Assembly: GCF_022829345.1 (NCBI RefSeq)
Contig: NZ_JAKSXV010000034.1
Location: forward strand, 1-64,000
Source of the DNA: Methylobacterium sp. J-090
Lineage (GTDB): Bacteria; Pseudomonadota; Alphaproteobacteria; Rhizobiales; Beijerinckiaceae
Direction of reading: 5' to 3'
DNA: 64,000 nucleotides
The stretch's first letter is position 1. The number at the start of each line of letters is the position of its first letter. Positions 9,983-18,454 of the stretch are shown in pieces. The notes beneath the pieces are model-generated. The model worked only from the letters and a program-made list of their open reading frames with translations, was not told the DNA's origin and made no database searches. A program made the translations under genes and the position numbers.

Positions 9983-10852
9983 ACCGGATCGGGTCACGCC
10001 GGATTTGGTCGAGCCGGATTTGCGGCCGCCCAGCTCGCGCACCGGCTTCAGCTCCGACAGCTGGTCGTGGTGGAGAAGTTCGACGCCCGTCGCCGCCGCG
10101 AGCTTTCGCGCCGACGGCGTGAATCCGGCGTTCGACACCACCGCCGCCATGTCGCCCGACCAGTAGCGCATGGCGGCGGCGATCTCCTGCACGGCGCCGT
10201 TGCCCACGGGCTTGCCGTGGCGCTTGCACTGGACGACGAGGCGGATGCCGGCGCGCTCGGCGACGATGTCGGCGCCCTGGTCGCCGCTCGCCTGGGTCGC
10301 CCGGGCATTCCAGCCGGCCTCCCGCAGGCGCTCGGCGCAGAACCGCTCGTAGGCGATGCCGTCCTCCGGCGCGTCGGCCTCGTCGGGGAGGGGATACGCG
10401 GCGGCGGTGCGCTCGATGCTCGCGAGGATCACGTCCCAGAGGGCATCGCCGTCCTCGCCGAAGCCTTTCGCGTCCAAGGCGGGGAGAATCGTCCGCTCGG
10501 CGAAGTATTCGCGCTCGCGAACCCAGCCGTCGTTGATGAGGTTGCCGTAGGCATCCACGAAACATTCCTGCCGTCGGCGCAGGGCGAGGGTCGCGGCGTG
10601 CTGCCGGACGAGTTTGCGGATGAGGCAGCGGATGCGCCGGGGCCGGTCGAGGCGGTGCAGGACGAGGGCGGCGAGGCACAGTCCCGTCACCGCGAGGGCC
10701 GGCGCGCCCTGGAAGAACGCGGCGCCGCCCCCGACGAGGCTGGTCCAGAACAGGCGTGCGACGAGGCTCGACCGGCCCGGCATGGAGCAATTCCGGCGCG
10801 GTCGCCGGGCCGCCATGGCCGGGCCGTTGGCCGCGCCACGGGACATTGCCAC
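9947..10852 (-). CDS. Mrr-like restriction endonuclease domain protein with N-terminal hydrophobic segment
   Basis: This protein of about 301 residues has a C-terminal Mrr-type PD-(D/E)XK nuclease domain. The motif GDQGADIVAERAGIRLVVQCKRHGKPVG shows the Asp and the Q-x-K catalytic arrangement, followed by the typical EIAAAMRYWS and VVSNAGFTPSARKLA segments. The first 75 residues contain one or two hydrophobic stretches (FWTSLVGGGAAFF, ALAVTGLCLAALVL), so it may be membrane-anchored. Such proteins may cleave modified or foreign DNA, but the function here is unproven. The GTG at 10852 or the ATG at 10846 could both serve as start. The basic C-terminal tail (KSGSTKSGVTRSGS) overlaps the end of zwf. 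Confidence 0.8.
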   Translation of the reverse strand: MAMSRGAANGPAMAARRPRRNCSMPGRSSLVARLFWTSLVGGGAAFFQGAPALAVTGLCLAALVLHRLDRPRRIRCLIRKLVRQHAATLALRRRQECFVDAYGNLINDGWVREREYFAERTILPALDAKGFGEDGDALWDVILASIERTAAAYPLPDEADAPEDGIAYERFCAERLREAGWNARATQASGDQGADIVAERAGIRLVVQCKRHGKPVGNGAVQEIAAAMRYWSGDMAAVVSNAGFTPSARKLAAATGVELLHHDQLSELKPVRELGGRKSGSTKSGVTRSGSTMPRATAAER

Positions 10853-10913
10853 GCGACCCTTGCCCGTTCTCTAACGTTCCGCCGCCGGTCGAACCGCCGG
10901 CGGCGGATTGTCC

Positions 10914-11396
10914 TCAGACTTCGGTGGCGCGCGGGCGGCGACCGCGGGGGGCGGGGGCCTTCGGCTCCACCACGGCCGCCACCTGTTTCCGGCGCTGCTG
11001 GCCGAGGCCCATGTTCTTGGCGAGCTCCGAACGGGCGGCGGCGTAGTTCGGCGCCACCATCGGGTAGTCGCTCGCCAGGTTCCACTTGGCGCGATACTGG
11101 TCCGGCGTCATGTCGTAACGCGTCCGCAGGTGACGCTTGAGCGACTTGAACTTCTTCCCGTCTTCCAGACACACGAGATAGTCGGGCGTGATCGAGCGCT
11201 TGATCGACACGGCGGGCTGGAGCGGCTCGCTCTTCTCCTCGGTCACCGGCGCCGTCAAGCGTTCGAGGGTGGCATGGACCGAGGCGATGAGGGCGGGGAG
11301 TTCGACGGGCGGGACTGAGTTGTTGCTGACAAAGGCGGAGACGATGTCCGCCGCAAGCCCGATGTAGTCGGGCATCATCTCGCCGTCCGTGTTCAT
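10914..11396 (-). CDS. MucR/Ros family transcriptional regulator
   Basis: This 160-residue DNA-binding protein belongs to the MucR/Ros family of alphaproteobacterial zinc-finger-like global regulators, which control exopolysaccharide, motility and cell-cycle genes in related organisms. The zinc-finger-like region reads YLVCLEDGKKFKSLKRHLRT followed by RYDMTPDQYRAKW, and the C-terminus AARSELAKNMGLGQQ is typical. The second metal-ligand His of the Ros finger is replaced by Arg in RTRYDMTP. I take the ATG at 11396, preceded by AGGGGTTGAGA. Upstream lies a 10-bp inverted repeat that may be an autoregulatory site. Confidence 0.93.
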   Translation of the reverse strand: MNTDGEMMPDYIGLAADIVSAFVSNNSVPPVELPALIASVHATLERLTAPVTEEKSEPLQPAVSIKRSITPDYLVCLEDGKKFKSLKRHLRTRYDMTPDQYRAKWNLASDYPMVAPNYAAARSELAKNMGLGQQRRKQVAAVVEPKAPAPRGRRPRATEV

Positions 11397-11425
11397 TCTC
11401 AACCCCTGTTACGCAGTGGACCGCA

Positions 11426-11469
11426 TTGTTCGGGCCCTGTGCGGTTCTGCACCGTGTTCGCCCGAACAA
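11426..11469. promoter_or_regulatory. Inverted repeat upstream of mucR-type gene
   Basis: TTGTTCGGGC at 11426-11435 and GCCCGAACAA at 11460-11469 are perfect 10-bp inverted arms, 30-73 bases upstream of the mucR-type start. The nonamer GTGTTCGCC occurs at 11454-11462 and again at 11533-11541. MucR/Ros proteins commonly repress their own gene, so these are candidate operators. A role as an RNA hairpin in the 5' leader is also possible. Confidence 0.45.
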
Positions 11470-11801
11470 ATCAAAAAATAATGATGTTAGAGCTACTATG
11501 ACGCAATAAGTCGAAGCGCAAGAGGCACTGACGTGTTCGCCTAAAATACGAACTTTGACTACCTAAGCCAGCCTACGCAGCTGAACGGTGTGCAATGACC
11601 AGCGATGGGCGAAGGAACTCTATCGTCCCCCTGCTTGGTCGGAAAAATGAATTCAGTTCAGACCCGATCAGATTGTGCCCCAGCGGTCCGGTCATCTGCC
11701 GGACTGGCCCCTCATTCTCGGGAATCACTCGACAGGGCATCGACCGGATAGTTGGGCGCGACGGGGGCGGTCCGGCCCCCGATCCGCCGATCGGCGCCGG
11801 T
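11470..11801. other. Gene-free stretch upstream of the MucR-type gene
   Basis: The region lies between the regulatory repeat and the 3' end of the aldolase gene. It is visibly richer in A and T than its surroundings around 11470-11580, consistent with a promoter for the MucR-type gene. I find no supported gene; the long plus-strand open frame starting here is a shadow of the aldolase gene. Confidence 0.4.
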
Positions 11802-12518
11802 TCAGCGCGGCGCGGGCCCGTCCGCCTGGGCCTGGAGGCCGTAGGACTTGAAGCGCTCCACCGTCCGGGCGATCTCGTCGTCGGGCAGGATCACGGGCGC
11901 GCCGACCTGCAGGGCGACGGCGTATTGCCGGCACAGGGTCTCCATCTCCACGGCGAGCCACAGGGCGCGCGGCAGGTCCGGCCCCGTGGCGATCATGCCG
12001 TGGTTGGCGAGCAGGCAGCCGCCGCGCCCCTCGAGGGCGATGAGCGCGAGCCGGGAGAGTTCGTCGGTGCCGTAGGGGGCGTAGGGCGCGCAGCGGATGG
12101 TCGGGCCGCCGACCGCCGCGATCATGTAGTGCACCGCCGGGATCGTGCGCCCGCACAGGGCGAAGGCCGTGCAGTAGGTCGGGTGGGCGTGCACCACGGC
12201 GCCGATCTCGGGGCGCTGCTGCAGGATGTCCCGGTGGAAGCGCCATTCCGACGACGGCGCCAGGGCATGGTCCCAGGTGCCCGAAAAGCTCATCGGCACG
12301 ATGCTGTCGGCGGTGAGCGCCTCGGCCGGGATGCCCGAGGGGGTGACGAGGAAGCCGTCGCCGTGACGCACCGAGACGTTGCCGGAGGTGCCCTGGCTCA
12401 GGCCGAGGGCGAGGAGGTCGCGCATGGCCGCGACGACCCCCTCCGCCGCCGAGGTGTGCGCGCTCCGGGCTTGCGCGGAGGCGGCGGGCCGGGCGTTGTC
12501 GGGCGGGGATGCTGTCAT
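11802..12518 (-). CDS. Class II aldolase/adducin family protein
   Basis: This 238-residue protein resembles L-fuculose-1-phosphate aldolase and related zinc-dependent enzymes that cleave or epimerise sugar phosphates. The zinc-binding motif VVHAHPTYCTAF, the later His in LLANHGMIATG and the SQGTSGNVSVR segment near the N-terminus fit the fold, and the SSEWRFHRDI segment carries the usual acidic residue. The substrate cannot be told from sequence. The ATG at 12518 has GGAG nine bases upstream. It is divergent from the fused acyl-CoA synthetase gene that begins 180 bases away. Confidence 0.9.
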   Translation of the reverse strand: MTASPPDNARPAASAQARSAHTSAAEGVVAAMRDLLALGLSQGTSGNVSVRHGDGFLVTPSGIPAEALTADSIVPMSFSGTWDHALAPSSEWRFHRDILQQRPEIGAVVHAHPTYCTAFALCGRTIPAVHYMIAAVGGPTIRCAPYAPYGTDELSRLALIALEGRGGCLLANHGMIATGPDLPRALWLAVEMETLCRQYAVALQVGAPVILPDDEIARTVERFKSYGLQAQADGPAPR

Positions 12519-12698
12519 GGGATTCTCCGGAGGGAACGGTCGCGGGGGGCCCGCATCACCGTCACGGGTCCGTGCTAAGGCTTTCGCGAAACGCCCGTCG
12601 CACCGTGGGGCCTGGACGCGGGGCTCGGGCGCTCGCGTCGGCGGTCCCGGCAAGACCGGATGGTTGGCCCGCGACGGAGGCAACGCAAGGGTGCGCGC

Positions 12699-15323
12699 AT
12701 GAGCACATATCGCTTCGAGGCCATGCTGGCGCCCCGCGCCGTCGCGGTGGTCGGGCTCACGGGCACCGGCGCGGCGCTGGGTGCCGCCGCCCTGGCCAAC
12801 CTCGCCCGCGCGCACCCCAAGGCGAACATCTTCGCCGTCAATCCGCAGAGTCATGCGTTTTCGGAGAGTGTCCATTGCGTTGATCACATGGGTGATCTGC
12901 CCGAAAACCTCGACCTCGTGGTCATCACCGCGCCCCCGGAGGACCTCGCGGCCTGGGTCGGCGAGGCGGGGCGGCGGGGGGCGGCGGCGGCCCTCATCCT
13001 GACCCCCGATGTGCCCCTCGCCCTGTGCGAGACCGTGCGGGCGGAGGCGCGGGGCCACGGCCTGCGCCTGCTCGGCCCCGGCAGCGTCGGCCTCGCCGTG
13101 TCGCGCGAACACCTCGATGCCAGCCTGCTGGCGCAGGCCCCGAAGGCCGGCGACCTCGCCCTGGTCTCGCAATCCGGCACGGTGGCGGCCGGCATCGTCG
13201 CCTGGGCGGCCCGGCGCGACGTCGGGTTCTCGGCCGTCCTCTCCCTCGGCATGGCCTGCGACATCGACATCGCCGACGGCCTCGACCATTTCGCCGCCGA
13301 TCTCCACACCCGCGCGATTCTGCTGTCCCTCGACAGCATCCCCGATGCGCGAAAGTTCATGTCGGCGGCGCGCGCGGCGGCCCGCGCCAAGCCCGTGGTG
13401 GTCCTGCGCGCCGGGCGCCACCGGGCCCCGACCCGCCACAGCGTCACCCACACCGGGGCGCTCGCCCGGCCCGATGCCGTCTACGAGGCCGCGTTCCGCC
13501 GCGCCGGCCTCCTCAGCGTCGACAGCCTCGACGCCATGTTCGCCGCCGTCGAGACCCTCGGGCGCCAGCGCCCGTTCCCGGGCCACCGCCTCGCGATTCT
13601 CGGCAACGGGCGCGGCATCGCGGCGCTCGCCGCCGACCGCCTCGCCGACCGGGGCGGGACGCTCGCCGCGGACAACCCCGTCGAGCTCGGCATCGCCGCC
13701 GGGCCCGAGGCCTACGCCGCCGCCCTGGAGCCCCTGCTCACCGCCCCCGGCCACGACGCCGTGCTGGCGATCCACGTCCCCACCGCTCGCTCGGGCAGCG
13801 CCGCCACGGCGACGGCGCTCGCCGAGACCGTGGCGCGGGTCCGCGCCAGCGGCCAGCGCAAGAAGCCGATCTTCGTCGCCCAGATCGGCGACGACCCGGA
13901 GGCGGCGGCGGTGCTGGCGGCGGCCAACATCCCGGGCTTCGCCACGGAGGCCGACGCCGTCGACGGCTTCCTCAACCTCGTGCGCTACCGCGAGGCCCAG
14001 GACGACCTCATGCGCACGCCGGATTCCCTGCCGCGCGATTTTTCCCCCGACGTCGCCGCCGCCCGCGCCATCGTCGACCGCGCCGTTGAGGCCGGCCAGA
14101 CCTGGCTCGATCCCGTCGCGGTCGCCGCCCTGCTCGCCGCCTACCGCATCGACAGCGTGCCCCTGACGCTGGCCCCCGACGCCGATGCCGCCGCCACCGC
14201 CGCCTGGGAGATCATCGCCGCCGGCGGCGCGGTGGCCCTCAAGGTGGTCTCGCCCGACATCGTCCACAAATCCGATGTCGGCGGGGTCCGGCTCGATCTC
14301 ACCAGCGAGGCCGACGTGCGGGCGGCGGCCGCCGACATCCTGGTCCGCGCCCGCCGCCTCCGGCCCGAGGCCCGCATCACCGGGTTCGCCGTCCAGCCGA
14401 TGATCCGGCGGCGCCAGCAGCGCGAACTCATCGCCGGCCTCGCCGAGGACCCGACCTTCGGCCCCGTGGTGGTGTTCGGCCGGGGCGGCACCGCCGTCGA
14501 GGTCATCGACGACCGGGCGCTCGCCCTGCCGCCCCTGGATCTCCGCCTCGCCTCCGAGCTCATCGACCGCACCCGCGTCGCAAGGCGGCTGGCCGCCTAC
14601 CGTGACGTGCCGGCGGTGGACCGCCACGCCGTCGCCCTGGTGCTGGTGAAGCTCGCCCAGCTCGCCGCCGATTGCCCGGAGGTGCGCGAACTCGACATCA
14701 ACCCGCTCCTCGCCGACGCCACCGGCGCCCTGGCGCTGGACGCCCGTGTCATGGTCGCCCCCGCGCCGCCCGGCCGGGGTGCCGCCCATCCGCGCTTCGC
14801 CATCCGGCCGTATCCGGTGGAGTGGGAGCGCCACCTCACCCTGAAGGGCGAGGCGATCCATGTCCGCCCCGTCCGCCCCGAGGACGAGGCCCTGTTCCTC
14901 ACGTTCTTCCAGTCCGTGAGCGCCGAGGACCTGCGCCTGCGCTTCTTCGCCCCCGTGCGCGACTTCAACCACGCCTTCCTGGCGCGCCTGACCCAGCTCG
15001 ACTACGCCCGCGCCATCGCCTTCGTCGCCATCGACGCCGCCGGCCTCATGCTCGGCGCGGTGCGCCTCCACGCCGACGCCAACCACGACAGCGGCGAATA
15101 CGCCATCCTCATCCGCGGCGACCGCAAGGGCACGGGGCTGGGGCTGGCCCTGATGAGTTTGATGATCGATTGGGCCAAGGCCGAGGGCATTTCGCGGGTG
15201 GAGGGGACGGTGCTTCGGGAAAACCGTCCGATGTTGGCGGTGTGCAAGCAGCTCGGCTTCACCACCCGGCCGGATTTGGAGGATGGGGGGGTGGTGAAGG
15301 TGTCACTGAATATTTTGAGCTAG
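12699..15323 (+). CDS. Fused ADP-forming acyl-CoA synthetase / GNAT acetyltransferase (Pat-like)
   Basis: This 874-residue fusion combines a CoA-binding Rossmann domain (about residues 1-130), a succinyl-CoA-ligase-like flavodoxin domain (about 150-450), an ATP-grasp domain (about 470-690) and a C-terminal GNAT acetyltransferase (about 715-874). Proteins with this layout act as lysine acetyltransferases (Pat/PatZ) that regulate acyl-CoA synthetases; others retain acetate-CoA ligase activity. GPGSVGLAVSRE, VALKVVSPDIVHKSDVGGV and VFGRGGTAVEVIDD mark the ligase domains, and ILIRGDRKGTGLGLALMSLM the acetyl-CoA loop. I start at the ATG at 12699, after an AAGGG site. The stop overlaps the last codon of a convergent foreign-looking gene in the tetramer CTAG. 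Confidence 0.92.
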   Translation: MSTYRFEAMLAPRAVAVVGLTGTGAALGAAALANLARAHPKANIFAVNPQSHAFSESVHCVDHMGDLPENLDLVVITAPPEDLAAWVGEAGRRGAAAALILTPDVPLALCETVRAEARGHGLRLLGPGSVGLAVSREHLDASLLAQAPKAGDLALVSQSGTVAAGIVAWAARRDVGFSAVLSLGMACDIDIADGLDHFAADLHTRAILLSLDSIPDARKFMSAARAAARAKPVVVLRAGRHRAPTRHSVTHTGALARPDAVYEAAFRRAGLLSVDSLDAMFAAVETLGRQRPFPGHRLAILGNGRGIAALAADRLADRGGTLAADNPVELGIAAGPEAYAAALEPLLTAPGHDAVLAIHVPTARSGSAATATALAETVARVRASGQRKKPIFVAQIGDDPEAAAVLAAANIPGFATEADAVDGFLNLVRYREAQDDLMRTPDSLPRDFSPDVAAARAIVDRAVEAGQTWLDPVAVAALLAAYRIDSVPLTLAPDADAAATAAWEIIAAGGAVALKVVSPDIVHKSDVGGVRLDLTSEADVRAAAADILVRARRLRPEARITGFAVQPMIRRRQQRELIAGLAEDPTFGPVVVFGRGGTAVEVIDDRALALPPLDLRLASELIDRTRVARRLAAYRDVPAVDRHAVALVLVKLAQLAADCPEVRELDINPLLADATGALALDARVMVAPAPPGRGAAHPRFAIRPYPVEWERHLTLKGEAIHVRPVRPEDEALFLTFFQSVSAEDLRLRFFAPVRDFNHAFLARLTQLDYARAIAFVAIDAAGLMLGAVRLHADANHDSGEYAILIRGDRKGTGLGLALMSLMIDWAKAEGISRVEGTVLRENRPMLAVCKQLGFTTRPDLEDGGVVKVSLNILS

Positions 15324-15979
15324 CCGTCAAAGTCACTAAATAGTGAGTTTGCTCCAATTTTCACTCTATGCTCCAAGAATTTCTGTAATGCTTTTAAGGA
15401 TTGAGATACCCGCATTTTCTCAATCAAACCTCGATGTGGATCACCAGAGATTTGAGCATAAGTCTCTCCTCCAAAGCTATCGGGAGAAAAAATGGTATCC
15501 CAGTAAAAATCTCTACTTCCCATCGGCGATCCAACAATAACCCCCTCAGTTTCGCCAACAAAGACACGAACTGACATCCCATCGCAGTATCCAATAACGG
15601 CGCGGGCTACCGCCTTTTGGCCGCTCACAGAACTTTTCTCCAAGAACCCATCTGGACCAAGTGAGTCCATCATCGGTTGTGTTAGTCCTCCCGGGTATCC
15701 CTCGGTCCTATGAGCATCAAAAATTAAACCTGCATGCTCCACTATGCATGGCATTAGAATGTTTTTGTACGCAGACACAGCTTTGTGTCGAACCATAGTC
15801 TCTAAGTTTACTTCTAATGGCTCATCGGTTTTAACATCCGAGAAGACGAAATTGAATCGGTCTCCTATTGCCTGCATGATTCCCATTTCGTTTCGAAAAT
15901 CAAATGATCTTATAATGCAATTGATTTCCTGTTTTTTAAAATCACTTTTAGTTGCGTAGTATACGTTAATCTTCTTCAT
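15320..15979 (-). CDS. Ham1/RdgB-like non-canonical purine NTP pyrophosphatase
   Basis: This 219-residue protein resembles the ITPase (Ham1/RdgB) family, which hydrolyses dITP, XTP and related NTPs to monophosphate and pyrophosphate. The start KINVYYATKSDFKKQE matches the family's 'ATxNxxKxxE' strand, VEHAGLIFDAHRTEGYPGG corresponds to the 'EDsGL..DAL.G.PG' active-site loop, and GSRDFYWDTIFSPDSFGGET to the 'GFGWDPIF.P' segment. The standard alphaproteobacterial RdgB would be GC-rich and located elsewhere, so this is likely a second, acquired copy with a specialised substrate. It is the last gene of the coupled operon; its stop overlaps the convergent host gene stop. Confidence 0.75.
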   Translation of the reverse strand: MKKINVYYATKSDFKKQEINCIIRSFDFRNEMGIMQAIGDRFNFVFSDVKTDEPLEVNLETMVRHKAVSAYKNILMPCIVEHAGLIFDAHRTEGYPGGLTQPMMDSLGPDGFLEKSSVSGQKAVARAVIGYCDGMSVRVFVGETEGVIVGSPMGSRDFYWDTIFSPDSFGGETYAQISGDPHRGLIEKMRVSQSLKALQKFLEHRVKIGANSLFSDFDG

Positions 15980-16815
15980 GATGCCATATTCATTAATATT
16001 TCGGATGTTGACGCCGTACGATCATTTCCGTAAGCGGGTATAACCTCTATATTTCGTTCATGAAATAACCTATTCTCAAAGTCTGATGGATTTTGAACAA
16101 TTATATAGGCACGTTTTCCAGAAAAACTGTTGGGAAGTCGACTAAACATGTCATTCACGGTTTGAAAAAGGTAAGTGATGTTGATGTCTCTAAAGCTATA
16201 CCCTATAAATAGGACTGCTCTTCCGAATAAATCAGATCTAAGTTTTAAGTCCATAGGACCATCCAGGCGCATTCTTTTATAATAATGCCCTTCAGACATT
16301 ACCATTTCATCGGGATTGTTAAAATCGCCATGAAACTTCACTACTTGAGTAGAGGACATATCGATCCCCATGTCCTCCTCAGTAGTAATTGTATGTACCC
16401 TCTTGCCAAAAGCCTCGAAGGACTTCTCTAAAAAATCATCATAATTAGTTGTATACAAAATCTTGCACTTGTCGAGTTCAGCTAAGCTCTTATGGATCGA
16501 AGAACTTTTGAGTGCTGAGTCTGGCGCGTCTATATGTCGAACCATCCAATTAATCAAAGGAGAAAAGTTTTTCTTCTTGACCCTAAAATACTCCAATATC
16601 TGAAGATCGGTTCCTCTAAGCCGAAGCAACTCTGGATCATCATATCCTAGTATGCGGGCAGCTTGGTTTACCATCTCTACCCAACTCGGACCGCGTACCT
16701 GCTCGCCGCTAGTTCCTATCCAAGATACTGACATTGAAACACCAGCACCAACAAAGGGCAGAACACGTCCTTCGCGATAGAGTCGTTTTAATTCGGGGGG
16801 GCAAATCGCAGACAT
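15976..16815 (-). CDS. SIR2-like domain protein
   Basis: The 279-residue protein has the bacterial SIR2_2-type NAD-binding fold. Visible motifs are LPFVGAGVSMS (glycine-rich NAD loop), ILYTTNYDDFLEKS (the Asn-Asp motif), VVKFHGDFNNPDE (catalytic His) and AVLFIGYSFRDINI. These are the residues conserved in SIR2 proteins of antiphage systems such as Thoeris ThsA, DSR and pAgo-SIR2, where the domain destroys NAD+ on infection. There is no sign of a second effector domain or of a Zn-ribbon as in true deacetylases. It overlaps the methyltransferase upstream by one base and the Ham1-like gene downstream by four. An NADase effector role is inference from the family. Confidence 0.85.
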   Translation of the reverse strand: MSAICPPELKRLYREGRVLPFVGAGVSMSVSWIGTSGEQVRGPSWVEMVNQAARILGYDDPELLRLRGTDLQILEYFRVKKKNFSPLINWMVRHIDAPDSALKSSSIHKSLAELDKCKILYTTNYDDFLEKSFEAFGKRVHTITTEEDMGIDMSSTQVVKFHGDFNNPDEMVMSEGHYYKRMRLDGPMDLKLRSDLFGRAVLFIGYSFRDINITYLFQTVNDMFSRLPNSFSGKRAYIIVQNPSDFENRLFHERNIEVIPAYGNDRTASTSEILMNMAS

Positions 16816-17438
16816 TAAGCGAACCGTGCTATTATGCGAGTAAGAGAGTGATGATGAAGAATTCCATTATGGGGGTGCGATTCATGAAGATCCATGTCAG
16901 TTGCTAGCTCAACATCCCAATTGGAGTATTGTGAGACATACCAATCATGAGAAATAAGTATTGGATTAAATCCAGGGTGGGCAGATAAATCTTGTGATCG
17001 GCTATTGAATGCACACATTATATTGTAACCATTGAGTTTTGTTCCACGCTTTATCCGCTTCAATAGGCTAGTGACGCCGCCGATATGTGGTAGACAATGC
17101 AACAAGCCGTAAGCGATTATTAAATCAAAACTATCGGATTCAATATCGAAATCAAGAGCGTCTGCGTTAATCCACTGGATGCTTAAGTCTGGAAAGGCAC
17201 TCTGACCATTCGATATTGCCTTTGACGAGCAGTCAACGGCTGTAACATCTACGCCTCGCTTTGCGAACGCTGCAGAATTTTTGCCCTCGCCGCATCCCAA
17301 ATCTAAAACCCGGAAATCGGTGGAGAGTGACCTCTGGGACAGAAAGCGTTTGACCAAAAGGCCAGGCTCCTTGCCCCAGAGACAAGGTACTGCAGCATAT
17401 CCATCGTCATAGCCACCATCGAACGAATATTTCGTCAT
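16815..17438 (-). CDS. SAM-dependent class I methyltransferase
   Basis: This 207-residue Rossmann-fold methyltransferase shows motif I as VLDLGCGEGKNSAAFAKRG, motif II acidic residue in DVTAVDCSS, and a motif IV region SFDLIIAYGLLHCLPHIGG. The overall style is that of TehB/UbiE-like small-molecule methyltransferases rather than DNA methylases, as no DPPY-type or PC motif is seen. The N-terminus (SFDGGYDDGYAAVPCLWGK) suggests a dedicated substrate pocket. Its position between the NUDIX-kinase gene and the SIR2 gene suggests a nucleotide or nucleotide-derived substrate, but this is speculation. Confidence 0.85.
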   Translation of the reverse strand: MTKYSFDGGYDDGYAAVPCLWGKEPGLLVKRFLSQRSLSTDFRVLDLGCGEGKNSAAFAKRGVDVTAVDCSSKAISNGQSAFPDLSIQWINADALDFDIESDSFDLIIAYGLLHCLPHIGGVTSLLKRIKRGTKLNGYNIMCAFNSRSQDLSAHPGFNPILISHDWYVSQYSNWDVELATDMDLHESHPHNGILHHHSLTRIIARFA

Positions 17439-18268
17439 AATTGGAGTCCAAGTTTTTCTATTAGATTCTCAACTAATATTTCATAATTATCAAGCCCGAA
17501 CCAGTTATATATTATTGCGTCTGCCTCTTGGATTATCAGCCTGACTTCAGATTCTACAGGAGCGTTGTAGATTTTCATGAATTCTGAAAGCGTTATGTTC
17601 AATTTATCTGCCTCTCTAATTGAATAAAGGCGATAAGCAATATCAGGCGGAGTATGCACAAAAATAGTAGCAACTTTCCTTATTGATATCTGTTTAAGTA
17701 TCTCAAGTGTCTCGAGTTGTCGTATTCCATCAATGATTATCCTAGATGTATCTATCGCCGCGATTTCTGCAGAGATTGCTTCTGCAAGTTTCTTTGGACC
17801 ATTCTTCGAGCGTATAAATTCAAGCGCTTTCGCTTGAAATTCAGCCCGCCCTGTTTCGGGGACTGGCGCAATTTTTAGTATCGAAGCTATAATTCTTCCA
17901 GTGTTAACCTGCTTATATCCTGCCTGTGCGCACAATCTATTGGTTGTGATAGATTTTCCGGAACCTATTGACCCCGTGATGCAAAGTAAGTGGTCTTCTT
18001 GAAATGCGGATGGACGAATTATTTTATATGCCGGTCGGCTGCTTAAAAAAGCAGGAAAAAGTGTTCGCAAAGAAAGCTGAGACCAGTACTCGAATTCTAA
18101 AAGATCAATTGTCGATGCAGATGTATTGAGCCATTTTAACTGCGAAACGGACGCTTCGCCACGAAGTGGATTATCCCATTCAGGCTTCTCCGGCGCCCAG
18201 TATCGCAATATTACGCCAACATGCCTAACTCCTACATCTGAAGAGTCGTCATTCAGAAATCCGATCAC
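17435..18268 (-). CDS. P-loop nucleotide kinase-like protein, C-terminal part of a split NUDIX-kinase
   Basis: From the GTG at 18268 this would be a 277-residue protein whose main domain is a P-loop NMP-kinase/dephospho-CoA-kinase-like fold: LLCITGSIGSGKSITTNRL is the Walker A, RIIIDGIRQLETLEIL holds the Walker B-like Asp, and TIFVHTPPDIAYRLYSIRE the lid. The frame stays open upstream to an amber codon at 18455-18457, and the extra 62 residues contain a NUDIX signature (IGFGGHVTEDD followed by AAREIAEEIAF). They continue directly from the end of the upstream HARE-HTH protein. I conclude the natural protein is one polypeptide of about 524 residues starting at 19009. The GTG start used here is arbitrary because it loses the NUDIX box. 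Confidence 0.7.
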   Translation of the reverse strand: MIGFLNDDSSDVGVRHVGVILRYWAPEKPEWDNPLRGEASVSQLKWLNTSASTIDLLEFEYWSQLSLRTLFPAFLSSRPAYKIIRPSAFQEDHLLCITGSIGSGKSITTNRLCAQAGYKQVNTGRIIASILKIAPVPETGRAEFQAKALEFIRSKNGPKKLAEAISAEIAAIDTSRIIIDGIRQLETLEILKQISIRKVATIFVHTPPDIAYRLYSIREADKLNITLSEFMKIYNAPVESEVRLIIQEADAIIYNWFGLDNYEILVENLIEKLGLQL

Positions 18269-18454
18269 TTCAAAATCTGAAGGGTCAATCTGAGGGCGGC
18301 CGTTTGCAAATGCGATCTCTTCCGCAATCTCCCGCGCAGCATTTGCACGAATTCCTCGGTCCCCATGCGAAAATATACTGATATCATCTTCAGTAACGTG
18401 ACCCCCAAAACCAATACAACGAGCTCCTCTAAGGAATGAAGCTGCTCTGTTGTA

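Noticed and set aside
11802..15086. 1,094-residue minus-strand frame covering the aldolase and synthetase genes
   Set aside because: Only its last 238 residues (from 12518) are a real aldolase; the rest is antisense to the synthetase, whose domains are clear.
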